A stretch of 64,000 nt of DNA, from positions 657,456 through 721,455 of the forward strand of contig NZ_JMIT01000002.1 of assembly GCF_000731675.1 (NCBI RefSeq). Direction: 5' to 3'. The notes beneath the pieces were generated by a model that worked only from the letters and a program-made list of their open reading frames with translations, made no database searches and was not told the origin of the DNA. This DNA comes from Pseudomonas capeferrum. GTDB taxonomy: Bacteria; Pseudomonadota; Gammaproteobacteria; Pseudomonadales; Pseudomonadaceae. Positions 36,936-48,242 of this stretch are shown one piece after another; position 1 is the first letter of the stretch, and every line of letters starts with the position of its first letter. The position numbers and the translations under genes were made by a program.

Positions 36936-37225
36936 TGTTCGAGGTAGGCTTCAGCGAGTTGCTGCTGGTTGGCATCGTCGCACTGCTGGTGCTCGGGCCC
37001 GAGCGGCTGCCGGTTGCGGCACGTACGCTCGGGCGCGGCCTGGGCCAGGCACGCAGGGCCATGCAGGGCCTGCGCGCACAGATGGAACGGGAGATCGAGT
37101 TGCCCAACTTCGACAGCGAGCCCCTGCAGCGCCTTGAACAGGAAATGCGCCAGGGCATCAGCCTTGCCGCACAACCGGCCAATGACCCGGCAACCGTCCC
37201 TGTGCCCAGGGAGAATGCCTCATGA
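36935..37225 (+). CDS. tatB: Sec-independent translocase subunit TatB
   Basis: 96 residues: short periplasmic start [21 protein letters not shown], the conserved Glu near the helix start, PERLP hinge and a long amphipathic helix. It is short for TatB (often 130-170 residues). TatB and TatC form the receptor for twin-arginine signals. Its ATG shares one base with the tatA stop codon. Confidence 0.93.
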   Translation: MFEVGFSELLLVGIVALLVLGPERLPVAARTLGRGLGQARRAMQGLRAQMEREIELPNFDSEPLQRLEQEMRQGISLAAQPANDPATVPVPRENAS

Positions 37226-37965
37226 GCCTCGCCGTGGACCCTGCGGCAGCGATGCCGCTGACCGAACACCTGCGCGAGCTGCGCAAGCGCCTGGTGCGCT
37301 GCCTGGCAGTGGTCGCGCTGGTGTTCGCCGCGCTGTTCCCCTTCGCCCAGCCCCTCTACACGCTGATCTCCGAACCGCTGCGTCGCTTCCTGCCGGAGGG
37401 CGCCAGCATGATCGCGACCAGTGTCACCTCACCCTTTCTGACCCCTTTCAAGCTAGCCGCAATGTGCGCGCTGTTCGTCGCCATGCCGCTGTTGCTGCAC
37501 CAGGCGTGGGGATTTCTGGCGCCGGGCCTGTACCGCCGCGAACGGCGCATTGCCCTGCCGCTGCTGGTGTCGAGCATTTTGCTGTTCTATGCCGGCATGG
37601 CGTTTGCGTTCTTTCTGGTGTTCCCGATGATGTTCGGCTTTTTCGCCAGCGTGACGCCCGATGGCGTGGCGATGATGACCGACATCAGCCAGTACCTGGA
37701 CTTCATCATGGCGCTGTTCCTGGCGTTCGGGCTGGCCTTCGAGATCCCGGTGGCAACCTTCATCGTGGTCTGGGTGGGGCTGGCGGATGTGGCAACGCTC
37801 AGGCGCAGCAGGCCCTACGTGATTGTCGGCTGTTTTGTGGTGGGGATGATTCTGACGCCGCCGGACGTGTTTTCGCAGACGATGCTGGCGGTGCCGATGT
37901 GGGTGCTGTTCGAGGTGGGGTTGTTGGCGTGCGGGGCATTGCACAAGCCCGCTGCCCACCCCTGA
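37222..37965 (+). CDS. tatC: Sec-independent translocase subunit TatC
   Basis: 247 residues with six membrane segments. It begins with the TatC pattern [15 protein letters not shown], and [23 protein letters not shown] sequence in segment 4 plus the LTPPDVFSQ motif near the end are characteristic. ATGA overlap with tatB. Binds the RR motif of substrates. Confidence 0.95.
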   Translation: MSLAVDPAAAMPLTEHLRELRKRLVRCLAVVALVFAALFPFAQPLYTLISEPLRRFLPEGASMIATSVTSPFLTPFKLAAMCALFVAMPLLLHQAWGFLAPGLYRRERRIALPLLVSSILLFYAGMAFAFFLVFPMMFGFFASVTPDGVAMMTDISQYLDFIMALFLAFGLAFEIPVATFIVVWVGLADVATLRRSRPYVIVGCFVVGMILTPPDVFSQTMLAVPMWVLFEVGLLACGALHKPAAHP

Positions 37966-38064
37966 GCGAGGCGCTGATGCCCCGCGGCCCCGGAGTCACT
38001 TCCCGCTGCTCGCCTGAATAACAGCGATGCACCATGGCCATTTCCGACAACAACGAGAATGGCC

Positions 38065-40122
38065 ATGAGCACAAACGACACCCACTTCACGCCGAGCTTC
38101 CAGAGCACTTACGCGCTGGAGCAATTGAAAAGATTTGCCCGCGCTTCGAATGAGTTGCTGTTCTCCCAGGTACTGTTACCGGTATTCGACGCGAACATCC
38201 CCGTTGCACGCCTGGAAGCATTGAGGGCTGCGCTGGCCGACGACACCGTGACCAACCCAGCGTTTAACATGGTCGACCAGGGCGAGTCGGTGGCGGTCTA
38301 CGACTACCAGCGCCGGGTGATCGATGTGGACACGGGGGCGATCGAAAAAGCCCTCGCGCAACCGGAAACAACACCCACCCTGCTGATCGCGCTGATCGAA
38401 GCATTCGCCTTGCACATCGATAATCTGTTGCGCAATGACCTGGCCGATAGCACTCAAGCTGACACCGCTGCCGTGCTGCTGGAGGCGCCCGAAGGGTTGG
38501 CGACTCACTACGCCGCCATGCTGACGTACTTCGACCAGATCCCCGGCGACGGCGTGAGTTTTGCCCATTACACCAGCGCCGCCTACGACGGCCCGATCCA
38601 GTTGACCTTGCCGGCCCTTGAAGCAGCACCCGACGAACCGGAAAGGGGCACCCGACACAAGCGCTTCGCTGCCGAAACAGAAGACCATGGCGACGCAACG
38701 CATGCGCACGAGACCATCGAAAAGGTGGCCCTGACCCGCGTGGGCTTTACTGCTGAGCAGTGCCAGGCAATCTACTTTGGCAACTGGCTGCGTGATCATT
38801 CACAACTGATCGACCCCAAGATCGTCCGCGCGCCGGGTGCAGAAGCGAAATTCCCGGCCATGTTCACCCGACAGACACTGACCAAGCTGGTGGATTTTCT
38901 CGCGTTGAAAAAATTCCACGCCTTGCAGAACACCCCGCAAGGCCGCGAGGCCTATACCGTCACGCCTGCCTTGCTTGGGGTGTACCGGCCCTCGGAGCAC
39001 ATCGACAACCCCATTAACCTCGACGAAGCGCCGATCGACCCTCGCACCATTGACCCCGAGTTCGAAGCACTGGTGCGGCGCGATAATCCGCTCAATGTGC
39101 CGCACCCCAAGTATTCGGTAATGATGTATTTCAAGACTTCACTGCGCTATATGAGCAAAAAGCTCGACGCTGCAAAAGCCGAAGGGAAGACAGCCACCGG
39201 CATGCGCAACCTCGGTGAAGCACTGCATGTGCTCGAGGACTTGTTCGCCCACTCCAACTACGTCGAACTGTGCTTGCGCAAGATTGGCCATGCCGATGTT
39301 GCCGCGTGGTCCACCGACCTTATCGGGGCAAAACACCCGTGCCCCGTGGTAACCGGCCGGTTCAGCGGCTTGGACGTCATCGGCAGTGTGGCCGAGCCGT
39401 TGGCCAGGATCCTCTTCCCGACCAATTCCCTTGCCTTCAGGCCGATCGAGGCGGGGGAGCGCAGCGACAATGAACAAGCGTTGTCGATCTTGCTTGAGGG
39501 TAGCGATTATCCCGAGATGAAAGAGGCCTATGAATTGACCCTGCGCCAACGTGACATCGCCGCGCGCAACCCGCTGTTGCGCCTAGTACAAGGTGTCCGG
39601 TGGGCCCGGGACCTGCCACTGAATTCGGTCAACTTTGCAAAGAACTGGCTCATGCAGAAGCTGGCGACATGGGCAGGCGACAGCATCGGCCCCCTGCAGA
39701 CCGCCTTCAACAGCGACCCGAATACCGACAGTGAGGCCATCGTTTCGCACTCGCAGCTGGCCAAGGACCACGCTACCCACCCCCTTCACGAGCTGGCAGC
39801 GTTGCTGGCGCAAGATGCCGTCGAGCGGGTAGCAAGAGCGATGAAAGAGGCATGGGAGGGTAATGCCCAGCGCCAACCCGCCTATCTGGCCAGCAGCTAC
39901 TTCAGCCACCCGGGTGACAATACCTGGTACGAGAAAATGGCCAGAGACTGGGCCGCCGCCAACCCCGAAAAAATCGAAGAAGCCTGTAACCCTACCCGCC
40001 TGATACAGCGTCGCCAGCAAGAAATGCAAGCGTCACTCGATCGCTTGAAAAAGCTCGGTAACGACGACAACTATGCCCTGCAGCATTACTACGAAACGCT
40101 CAGTATTGCGTTCCCCCTCTAA
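38065..40122 (+). CDS. HET-C-related protein, putative zinc phospholipase-like fold
   Basis: 685 residues with no signal peptide and no membrane helix. I recognise it as HET-C-related from two conserved patches: GNWLRDHSQ (239-247) and LGEALHVLEDLFAHSNYVEL (383-402). The second holds an H388-x3-D392-x3-H396 arrangement with N398 and E401, like the metal ligands of the zinc phospholipase C/P1 nuclease superfamily to which HET-C has been linked. In fungi HET-C takes part in heterokaryon incompatibility; the bacterial role is open (toxin, lipid hydrolase or effector). The ATG at 38065 is preferred over 38059 because GAG lies 7 bp upstream. A strong terminator follows. Confidence 0.75.
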   Translation: MSTNDTHFTPSFQSTYALEQLKRFARASNELLFSQVLLPVFDANIPVARLEALRAALADDTVTNPAFNMVDQGESVAVYDYQRRVIDVDTGAIEKALAQPETTPTLLIALIEAFALHIDNLLRNDLADSTQADTAAVLLEAPEGLATHYAAMLTYFDQIPGDGVSFAHYTSAAYDGPIQLTLPALEAAPDEPERGTRHKRFAAETEDHGDATHAHETIEKVALTRVGFTAEQCQAIYFGNWLRDHSQLIDPKIVRAPGAEAKFPAMFTRQTLTKLVDFLALKKFHALQNTPQGREAYTVTPALLGVYRPSEHIDNPINLDEAPIDPRTIDPEFEALVRRDNPLNVPHPKYSVMMYFKTSLRYMSKKLDAAKAEGKTATGMRNLGEALHVLEDLFAHSNYVELCLRKIGHADVAAWSTDLIGAKHPCPVVTGRFSGLDVIGSVAEPLARILFPTNSLAFRPIEAGERSDNEQALSILLEGSDYPEMKEAYELTLRQRDIAARNPLLRLVQGVRWARDLPLNSVNFAKNWLMQKLATWAGDSIGPLQTAFNSDPNTDSEAIVSHSQLAKDHATHPLHELAALLAQDAVERVARAMKEAWEGNAQRQPAYLASSYFSHPGDNTWYEKMARDWAAANPEKIEEACNPTRLIQRRQQEMQASLDRLKKLGNDDNYALQHYYETLSIAFPL

Positions 40123-40131
40123 CGCAATCCC

Positions 40132-40171
40132 AATGAAAAGGCCCGGCAGTTGCCTGCCGGGCCTTTTCATT
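40132..40171. terminator. Bidirectional rho-independent terminator
   Basis: AATGAAAAGGCCCGGCAG and its complement form an 18-bp stem with a short TTGC loop; A-run on the left and T-run on the right. It lies between the convergent HET-C-related and YqfO-like genes. Confidence 0.92.
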
Positions 40172-40196
40172 GCAGCACATCCTGCCACGTGACTGC

Positions 40197-40508
40197 TCAG
40201 AAGGCAGCCAATGGCCAGACTTCGTAGGCAGGCGTCTGATAAGGGTGACTTTGCTTGAGCGCGGCGACGACCTGGGTAATCAGGTCGTCGGCTACCACCA
40301 GCTCCACCTTCCACTCTTCCACCACCTCGACCTGCCCGGCTTGCCCGAGAAATGGCTGGCTGCCATCCAACGGGCGAAACTGGCCTTGGCCCAGGGTTTG
40401 CCAGGCGCAGTGGTCATAGTCACCGATGCGGCCGCCGCCAGCGGCAAACACAGCGGCCTTGACCACCTCGACATGGCTGGCCGGGACGAAGAAGGCGAGC
40501 TTGTACAC
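40197..40508 (-). CDS. YqfO/NIF3 C-terminal-like small protein (CutA-like fold)
   Basis: 103 residues: MYKLAFFVPASHVEVVKAAVF, GGGRIGDYDHCAWQTLG and the ending HPYQTPAYEVWPL match the YqfO-type insert domain of NIF3 proteins, here as a stand-alone protein. It probably binds a metal or nucleotide, but the function is unknown. Lies 3 bp downstream of purL on the same strand, so it is probably cotranscribed. Confidence 0.87.
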   Translation of the reverse strand: MYKLAFFVPASHVEVVKAAVFAAGGGRIGDYDHCAWQTLGQGQFRPLDGSQPFLGQAGQVEVVEEWKVELVVADDLITQVVAALKQSHPYQTPAYEVWPLAAF

Positions 40509-40511
40509 GCC

Positions 40512-43500
40512 TTAGTTCACCCACACCCGCGCGTTGCGGAACATACGCATCAGCGCGGCATCTTCCTGCCACTCATCCGGGCGCCAGGAGTTCTGCACGG
40601 CGCGGAACATACGCTCCGGGTGCGGCATCATGATGGTCACGCGGCCGTCGCGGCTGGTCAGGCCGGTGATGCCACGCGGCGAACCGTTCGGGTTAGCCGG
40701 GTAGGTTTCGGTGACCTTGCCGTGGTTGTCGACGTAGCGCAGGGCCACGCAACCGGACACGTCGGCTTCCAGCAGCGCCGCTTCGTTGGCGAACTCGGCA
40801 TGGCCTTCGCCGTGGGCGATGGCGATCGGCATGCGCGAACCGGCCATGCCCTGCAAGAAGATCGAGTTGGACTTCTGCACCTCGACCATGGCCACACGGG
40901 CTTCGAACTGCTCCGAGCGGTTACGCACGAAGTGCGGCCAGAACTCGGTGCCAGGGATCAGCTCGTGCAGGTTGGACATCATCTGGCAACCGTTGCACAC
41001 GCCCAGGGCGAAGCTGTCGGTACGCTCGAAGAAGGCCTGGAAGGCATCGCGGGCACGGGCGTTGAACAGCGCCGACTTGGCCCAGCCTTCACCGGCACCC
41101 AGCACGTCGCCGTACGAGAAACCACCGCAGGCAACCAAGCCCTTGAAGGCTTCGAAGTCGACACGGCCAGCCAGGATGTCGCTCATGTGCACGTCGATGG
41201 CGGCGAAGCCGGCGCGGTCGAAAGCGGCAGCCATCTCGACCTGGCCGTTGACGCCCTGCTCACGCAGGATCGCCACTTGCGGGCGCACGCCCTTCTTGAT
41301 GTACGGCGCAGCGATGTCATCGTTGACGTCAAAGCCCAGCTTGACCGACAGGCCCGGGTTGTCTTCTTCGAGCAGCGCGTCGAATTCCTGGTCGGCGCAT
41401 TCGGCGTTGTCACGCAGGCGCTGAACCTGGTAGCTGGTCTCGGCCCACTGGCGTTGCAGCAGGCGACGGTCACCCTTGAACAGCGCCTCGCCGTTCAGAC
41501 GCACGACGACTTCGCTGTTGTTGATCGGCTGGCCGATCACCGCAACGCAGTCTTCACCCAGGCCAGCGGCGCTGAACTGAGCCAGTACGTCTGGCGTGGC
41601 ATCCTGGCGAACCTGGATTACCGCACCCAGCTCTTCGTTGAAGAGGATGGCGGCGGCTTTTTCCGGCTTGCTGGTCAGCGTGTCCAGCTCCAGGTCGAGG
41701 CCGCAATGGCCGGCGAAGGCCATTTCCAGCACGGTGGTCATCAGGCCACCGTCGGAACGGTCGTGGTAGGCCAACAGGTGGCCATCGGCGTTGAGGCCCT
41801 GGATCACGGCGAAGAAGGCCTTGAGGTCTTCGGCATCGTCGACGTCCGGTGCGGCACTGGCCAACTTGCCGTGGGTCTGCGCCAGGATCGAGGCGCCCAT
41901 GCGGTTCTGGCCGCGGCCCAGGTCGATCAGGACCAGGTCGGTTTCGCCCTTGTCCATGCGCAGTTGCGGGGTCAGGGTTTTACGGATGTCGGTGACCGGG
42001 GCGAAGCCAGTGATGATCAGCGACATCGGCGAGGTCACGCTCTTCTCGACACCGTCTTCGCTCCACTTGGTCTTCATCGACATCGAGTCTTTACCGACCG
42101 GGATGGTGATACCCAGCTCAGGGCACAGCTCCATGCCCACGGCCTTGACCGTGTCGTACAGACGGGCATCTTCACCGGGGTGGCCGGCGGCGGACATCCA
42201 GTTGGCCGACAGTTTGATGTCGGACAGTTTTTCGATCTGCGAGGCCGCCAGGTTGGTCAGGGTTTCGCCGATGGCCATGCGGCCGGACGCCGGGGCGTCA
42301 AGCAGGGCCAGCGGGGTGCGCTCACCCATGGCCATGGCTTCACCGGTGTAGACGTCGAAGCTGGTCGCGGTAACGGCGCAGTCGGCCACCGGCACCTGCC
42401 ATGGGCCAACCATCTGGTCACGGGCTACCAGGCCAGTGATGGTGCGGTCGCCGATGGTGATCAGGAAGCTCTTGCTGGCCACCGCTGGGTGGTGCAGCAC
42501 GCGCTCGACGGAATCGGCCAGCGACAGGGTGCTTGGGTCGAACTCATCGCCAAGCTCGGCTTCGCGGGTGACCGAGCGGTGCATGCGCGGCGGCTTGCCC
42601 AGCAACACGTCCAGCGGCATGTCTACCGGGGTGTTGGCGAAGTGGCTGTCGGTCACGGTCAGGTGCGGCTCTTCAGTCGCCTCGCCGACCACGGCGAACG
42701 GGCAACGCTCGCGCTCACAGATGGCCTGGAAGCGGTCGAAGTCGACGGCGCTGACGGCCAGCACGTAACGCTCCTGCGATTCGTTGCTCCAGATTTCGTG
42801 CGGGGCCATGCCCGGCTCGTCGTTGGGCACGTTGCGCAGTTCGAAGCGGCCACCACGGCCACCGTCGTTGACCAGCTCAGGGAAGGCGTTGGAAATACCA
42901 CCCGCGCCGACGTCGTGGATGAAGGCGATCGGGTTCTTGTCACCCAGCTGCCAGCAGCGGTCGATGACCTCTTGGCAACGGCGCTCCATTTCCGGGTTTT
43001 CGCGCTGTACCGAGGCGAAGTCCAGGTCGGCGGAGCTGGCGCCGGTGGCGACCGACGAAGCCGCACCGCCACCCAGACCAATCAGCATGGCCGGGCCGCC
43101 GAGCACGATCAGCTTGGCGCCGACGGTGATCTCGGCCTTCTGCACGTGCTCTTCACGGATGTTGCCCATGCCGCCGGCGAGCATGATCGGCTTGTGGTAG
43201 CCGCGCACTTCTTCGCCGTGGGGGGTGTTGATCGCCTGCTCGAAGGTACGGAAGTAACCGGTCAGGGCCGGGCGACCGAATTCGTTGTTGAACGCAGCGC
43301 CACCCAGTGGGCCTTCGACCATGATGTCGAGGGCGTCGACGATGCGCTCAGGCTTGCCGTACGCCTGCTCCCATGGCTGCTCGAAGCCCGGGATGCGCAG
43401 GTTGGACACGGTGAAGCCGGTCAGGCCAGCCTTGGGCTTGGCGCCACGGCCGGTGGCGCCTTCGTCGCGGATTTCGCCGCCGGAGCCGGTGGAGGCACCG

Positions 43501-44411
43501 GAGAACGGCGCGATGGCGGTCGGGTGGTTGTGCGTCTCGACCTTCATCAGGATGTGCACCGGCTCCTGCACCGCGCCGTACTGGCGGGTTTCAGGGTTCG
43601 GGAAGAAACGGCCGGCAACGTTGCCGACGATCACCGAGGCGTTGTCCTTGTACGCAGACAGCACGCCTTCGCTGTGCATCTGGTAGGTGTTCTTGATCAT
43701 GCCAAACAGGCTTTTTTCCTGCGCCTGGCCGTCGATGTCCCAACTGGCGTTGAAGATCTTGTGGCGGCAGTGCTCGGAGTTGGCCTGGGCGAACATCATC
43801 AGTTCGATGTCGTTCGGGTTGCGCTTGAGCCCCTGGAAGGCGTTGACCAGGTAGTCGATCTCGTCTTCGGCCAGGGCCAGGCCCAAGTCGACGTTGGCCT
43901 TGGCCAGCGCATCGCGGCCACCGGCGAGGATATCGACCGAGGTCATCGGCTTGGGCTGGGCGTGGCTGAACAGGTCGGAAGCCTGCTCCAGCTGGGCCAG
44001 CACGCGCTGGGTCATGCGGTCGTGCAGCTCGGCGGCGACGGCCTGTGCGTCGGCCTCGCTCAGGTTGCCGGCTACGTAGTAGGCGATGCCGCGCTCGAGG
44101 CGCTGGATCGACTGCAGGCCGCAGTTGTGGGCGATGTCGCTGGCCTTGCTGGCCCAGGGCGAAATGGTGCCCAGGCGCGGCACGACCAGGAACAGGCGGC
44201 CGGTCGGCTCCTGTACCGGCACGCTCGGGCCGTACTTGAGCAGACGGCCCAGCACCTGCTGCTGGTCGGCGGTCAGCTCGCCATCGACATCGGCGAAGTG
44301 GGCGAATTCGGCATACAAACCAGTAACAGCGGGGACTTTCTGGCTCAGTTGCTCGAGTAATTTACCGTGGCGAAAGGCAGAAAGGGCAGGAGCGCCGCGC
44401 AGGATCAACAT
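40512..44411 (-). CDS. purL: Phosphoribosylformylglycinamidine synthase (single-chain)
   Basis: 1299-residue large PurL that converts FGAR, glutamine and ATP to FGAM. It has an N-terminal PurS-like domain ([21 protein letters not shown]), a linker, two AIRS-type ATP domains ([37 protein letters not shown]) and a C-terminal glutaminase with nucleophile Cys in [15 protein letters not shown]. Length is normal for gammaproteobacteria. The YqfO-like gene follows. It diverges from mltF across 255 bp that contain no gene that I can see. Confidence 0.97.
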   Translation of the reverse strand: MLILRGAPALSAFRHGKLLEQLSQKVPAVTGLYAEFAHFADVDGELTADQQQVLGRLLKYGPSVPVQEPTGRLFLVVPRLGTISPWASKASDIAHNCGLQSIQRLERGIAYYVAGNLSEADAQAVAAELHDRMTQRVLAQLEQASDLFSHAQPKPMTSVDILAGGRDALAKANVDLGLALAEDEIDYLVNAFQGLKRNPNDIELMMFAQANSEHCRHKIFNASWDIDGQAQEKSLFGMIKNTYQMHSEGVLSAYKDNASVIVGNVAGRFFPNPETRQYGAVQEPVHILMKVETHNHPTAIAPFSGASTGSGGEIRDEGATGRGAKPKAGLTGFTVSNLRIPGFEQPWEQAYGKPERIVDALDIMVEGPLGGAAFNNEFGRPALTGYFRTFEQAINTPHGEEVRGYHKPIMLAGGMGNIREEHVQKAEITVGAKLIVLGGPAMLIGLGGGAASSVATGASSADLDFASVQRENPEMERRCQEVIDRCWQLGDKNPIAFIHDVGAGGISNAFPELVNDGGRGGRFELRNVPNDEPGMAPHEIWSNESQERYVLAVSAVDFDRFQAICERERCPFAVVGEATEEPHLTVTDSHFANTPVDMPLDVLLGKPPRMHRSVTREAELGDEFDPSTLSLADSVERVLHHPAVASKSFLITIGDRTITGLVARDQMVGPWQVPVADCAVTATSFDVYTGEAMAMGERTPLALLDAPASGRMAIGETLTNLAASQIEKLSDIKLSANWMSAAGHPGEDARLYDTVKAVGMELCPELGITIPVGKDSMSMKTKWSEDGVEKSVTSPMSLIITGFAPVTDIRKTLTPQLRMDKGETDLVLIDLGRGQNRMGASILAQTHGKLASAAPDVDDAEDLKAFFAVIQGLNADGHLLAYHDRSDGGLMTTVLEMAFAGHCGLDLELDTLTSKPEKAAAILFNEELGAVIQVRQDATPDVLAQFSAAGLGEDCVAVIGQPINNSEVVVRLNGEALFKGDRRLLQRQWAETSYQVQRLRDNAECADQEFDALLEEDNPGLSVKLGFDVNDDIAAPYIKKGVRPQVAILREQGVNGQVEMAAAFDRAGFAAIDVHMSDILAGRVDFEAFKGLVACGGFSYGDVLGAGEGWAKSALFNARARDAFQAFFERTDSFALGVCNGCQMMSNLHELIPGTEFWPHFVRNRSEQFEARVAMVEVQKSNSIFLQGMAGSRMPIAIAHGEGHAEFANEAALLEADVSGCVALRYVDNHGKVTETYPANPNGSPRGITGLTSRDGRVTIMMPHPERMFRAVQNSWRPDEWQEDAALMRMFRNARVWVN

Positions 44412-44618
44412 CGTCGGGACAGCCTCAGGAAGGGGTGTGCTTAGAGGCCGTGCATTCTAGCCTAATTCCGCGGCTTTAGGCACCCGCCAGAGGGCAATGC
44501 TGCCGGGCGGTGGAACCGGACTTCGGGGTCAAAAAAAATCACGTGTTTGCTGAGGGTTTGGCGCCACAATCCTCAGCCAAGCCCGCCGAAGCACACAACG
44601 CGCTACCAGACAAGCTAA

Positions 44619-46124
<1,506 letters not shown>

Positions 46125-46158
46125 CTGTTGCCGGCCTGGCCACTGTCGATCTCCTGCA

Positions 46159-46255
46159 CCGGCCTCTTAGCGGGGCAAGCCCGCTCCCACAGGCACCCCA
46201 CAGTCCTTGAGAAATGTGGGAATCTGTGGGAGCGGGCTTGCCCCGCGAAGAGGCC
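46159..46255. repeat. REP pair (BIME) between mltF and tadA
   Basis: Two opposed REP units (46159-46193 and 46225-46255; cores GGGGCAAGCCCGCTCCCACA and complement) separated by about 30 bp. It sits between convergent genes with no other terminator visible. Confidence 0.88.
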
Positions 46256-46263
46256 CGCACTGA

Positions 46264-46743
46264 CTAGCGCAAGGCCCGCCGAGCCTTGAAAAACTCGCTC
46301 AAGATCGCCCCGCACTCCTCGGCCAGCACCCCACCCTCTACCATCACCCGATGATTGAGGAAGCCCTGGCCAAAGAACTGCCCCTGGCTCTGCACGATCC
46401 CCGCCTTGGGCTCCAGCGCCCCGTACACCACCCGCGCTACCCGCGAATGCACGATCAACCCCGCGCACATGCTGCAGGGCTCCAAGGTCACATACAGCGT
46501 GCTGCCCGGCAGCCGATAATTGCTCGCTGACTTGGCGGCTGCCCGAATGGCGACCATTTCGGCATGGGCGCTGGGGTCACTGTCGACGATCGGCCGGTTG
46601 AAGCCCTGCCCGATCACCTGGCCATGCTGCACCAGCACCGCCCCCACCGGCACCTCACCCATCGCCGCCCCTTCGGCGGCCAGTGTCAGGGCCAGGCGCA
46701 TGAATTCCTGATCGCGGCTGCGATCGATGATTTGCGGGCGCAT
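46264..46743 (-). CDS. tadA: tRNA-specific adenosine deaminase
   Basis: Converts A34 to inosine in tRNA-Arg(ACG). The 159-residue cytidine-deaminase fold shows the zinc site HAEM with the catalytic Glu and LEPCSMCAG (PCxxC). FMRLALTLAAEGAAMGEVPVGAVLV is the usual N-terminal helix-strand. Its start overlaps the stop codon of the multicopper oxidase gene by one base, so the two are coupled. Confidence 0.95.
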   Translation of the reverse strand: MRPQIIDRSRDQEFMRLALTLAAEGAAMGEVPVGAVLVQHGQVIGQGFNRPIVDSDPSAHAEMVAIRAAAKSASNYRLPGSTLYVTLEPCSMCAGLIVHSRVARVVYGALEPKAGIVQSQGQFFGQGFLNHRVMVEGGVLAEECGAILSEFFKARRALR

Positions 46744-48125
46744 CAGACCACCGTGATCGCGGCCATCAGGCCGGTTTCCATGTGGTCGATGACGTGGCAG
46801 TGGAACATCCAGGTGCCTGGGTTATCCGCCACCAGCGCGACCTGGGCGCGCTCGTTCTTGCCCAGCAGGTAGGTATCGGTGAACCACGGTTCGACGATCT
46901 CACGGCGGTTGGAAGCGATCACCTTGAAGCTCATGCCGTGCAGGTGGATCGGGTGCTGGTACTGGGTCATGTTCTTCAGCTCGAAGATGTAGCTCTTGCC
47001 CTTCTGCAGCGTCGCGATGGGACGGTCGGCGCAGGTCTTGTCGGTGATGTCCCAGGCCTGGCCGTTGATCTGCCACAGGCTCGGCGGCCTGCCGTTCTCG
47101 GTGTTGACCGAGACCTTGCCGACCCATTCAAAATTGAAGTTGAGCTTTTCGGCATTCTCCAGGTCCGGCTCGGCCACCGGGTTCGGCGGCAAGGCTGGCG
47201 GCCAGTCGCTGGGGGCGTCGTTGCTGGCCACCGAACGCAAGGTGCCCAGGCGCACGAAACCGTCGCGCAGGGAGATTTCCTCACCCGCCTCAGGAATGCG
47301 AATCGCCAGGCAGATACGCATGCCTGGCCCCAGCCAGTAATCGTCGTCCAGTGGGCGCGGGGTGACCGGGTTGCCGTCGAGCGCGTAGATCCTGGCCTCG
47401 CAGTTGCCCTTGAGGTTCAGGCGGTAGGTCCAGGTGTTGTCCAGGTTGAGCAGGCGCAAGCGCACCACTTGGCCGGCGGGCAACTCGGTCACCGAATCGG
47501 GCTGGCCGTTGATGGTGATCAGCCGCCCGGCAGTGCCGTTGCGCGCGGCCTCGCGGGGGATGCTGAACGGCAGCCAGGCGCCTTGCTCGTCCACGTGCCA
47601 GTTTTTCAGGCTCAGGGTGCGCTCGTGCAGAAACCCGGTAGGCTCGCGCTCCTCGACGATCAGTGGCCCGACCAGTCCGCGGCCAAGCTCTTCGGAGCTA
47701 CTGACATGCGGGTGGTACCAGTAGCTGCCGGCATCCGGCACGCGGAACTTGTAGTCGAAGTACTCGCCAGGCTTGACCGGCAGTTGCGACACATAGGGCA
47801 CGCCGTCCATTTCCAGCGGCAGGCGGATGCCGTGCCAGTGGATGGTGGTTTCGACCGGCAGGTGGTTGATGAAACGCACCCGCAGCCAGGTACCCTGGCG
47901 TACCCGCAATTCGGTGCCCGGCGCCGACGGGCCAAAGGCCCAGGCCTCGGTCTTGAAGCCCGGCACCAGCTCCACTTCCAGGGGCGCGGCGATCAGTTCG
48001 TAGTCGTGCCCGGCATTCTCGTCCTCGACCTTGCCCAGCCAGTACCGCGCCGCGCCTCCGGCGCCCAGGCCTACCACAACCAGGCCGGTGAGGCCCTTGA
48101 GCATTTGTCGACGGGTGAAGGACAT
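46743..48125 (-). CDS. Tat-exported multicopper oxidase (CumA-like)
   Basis: 460 residues: Tat signal TRRQMLKGLTGLVVVGLG, then three cupredoxin domains with the four copper motifs HWHGIRLP, YWYHPH, HPIHLHGMSF and HCHVIDHMETGLM. All ligands are present. The axial position after the last His region is Met or Leu-like, in keeping with a medium-potential oxidase. It resembles CumA of P. putida, once linked to Mn(II) oxidation, although cumA is also present in strains that do not oxidise Mn. Copper detoxification or metal oxidation is inferred. Confidence 0.88.
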   Translation of the reverse strand: MSFTRRQMLKGLTGLVVVGLGAGGAARYWLGKVEDENAGHDYELIAAPLEVELVPGFKTEAWAFGPSAPGTELRVRQGTWLRVRFINHLPVETTIHWHGIRLPLEMDGVPYVSQLPVKPGEYFDYKFRVPDAGSYWYHPHVSSSEELGRGLVGPLIVEEREPTGFLHERTLSLKNWHVDEQGAWLPFSIPREAARNGTAGRLITINGQPDSVTELPAGQVVRLRLLNLDNTWTYRLNLKGNCEARIYALDGNPVTPRPLDDDYWLGPGMRICLAIRIPEAGEEISLRDGFVRLGTLRSVASNDAPSDWPPALPPNPVAEPDLENAEKLNFNFEWVGKVSVNTENGRPPSLWQINGQAWDITDKTCADRPIATLQKGKSYIFELKNMTQYQHPIHLHGMSFKVIASNRREIVEPWFTDTYLLGKNERAQVALVADNPGTWMFHCHVIDHMETGLMAAITVV

Positions 48126-48242
48126 CGGTGCGGGTACCTCGTTTATTGCGCAAGCCAGCTGCCAGCAGGGCTGGCAATGAAGGGCGAATACGATACACCT
48201 GCATTTGCGAAATATTAAGTGAAGTCTTGTCGCAGCGGGTGT

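Noticed and set aside
40170..44360. 1396-codon open frame antisense to purL
   Set aside because: purL is complete with all domains; the antisense frame has no homology that I recognise and arises from high-GC codon use.
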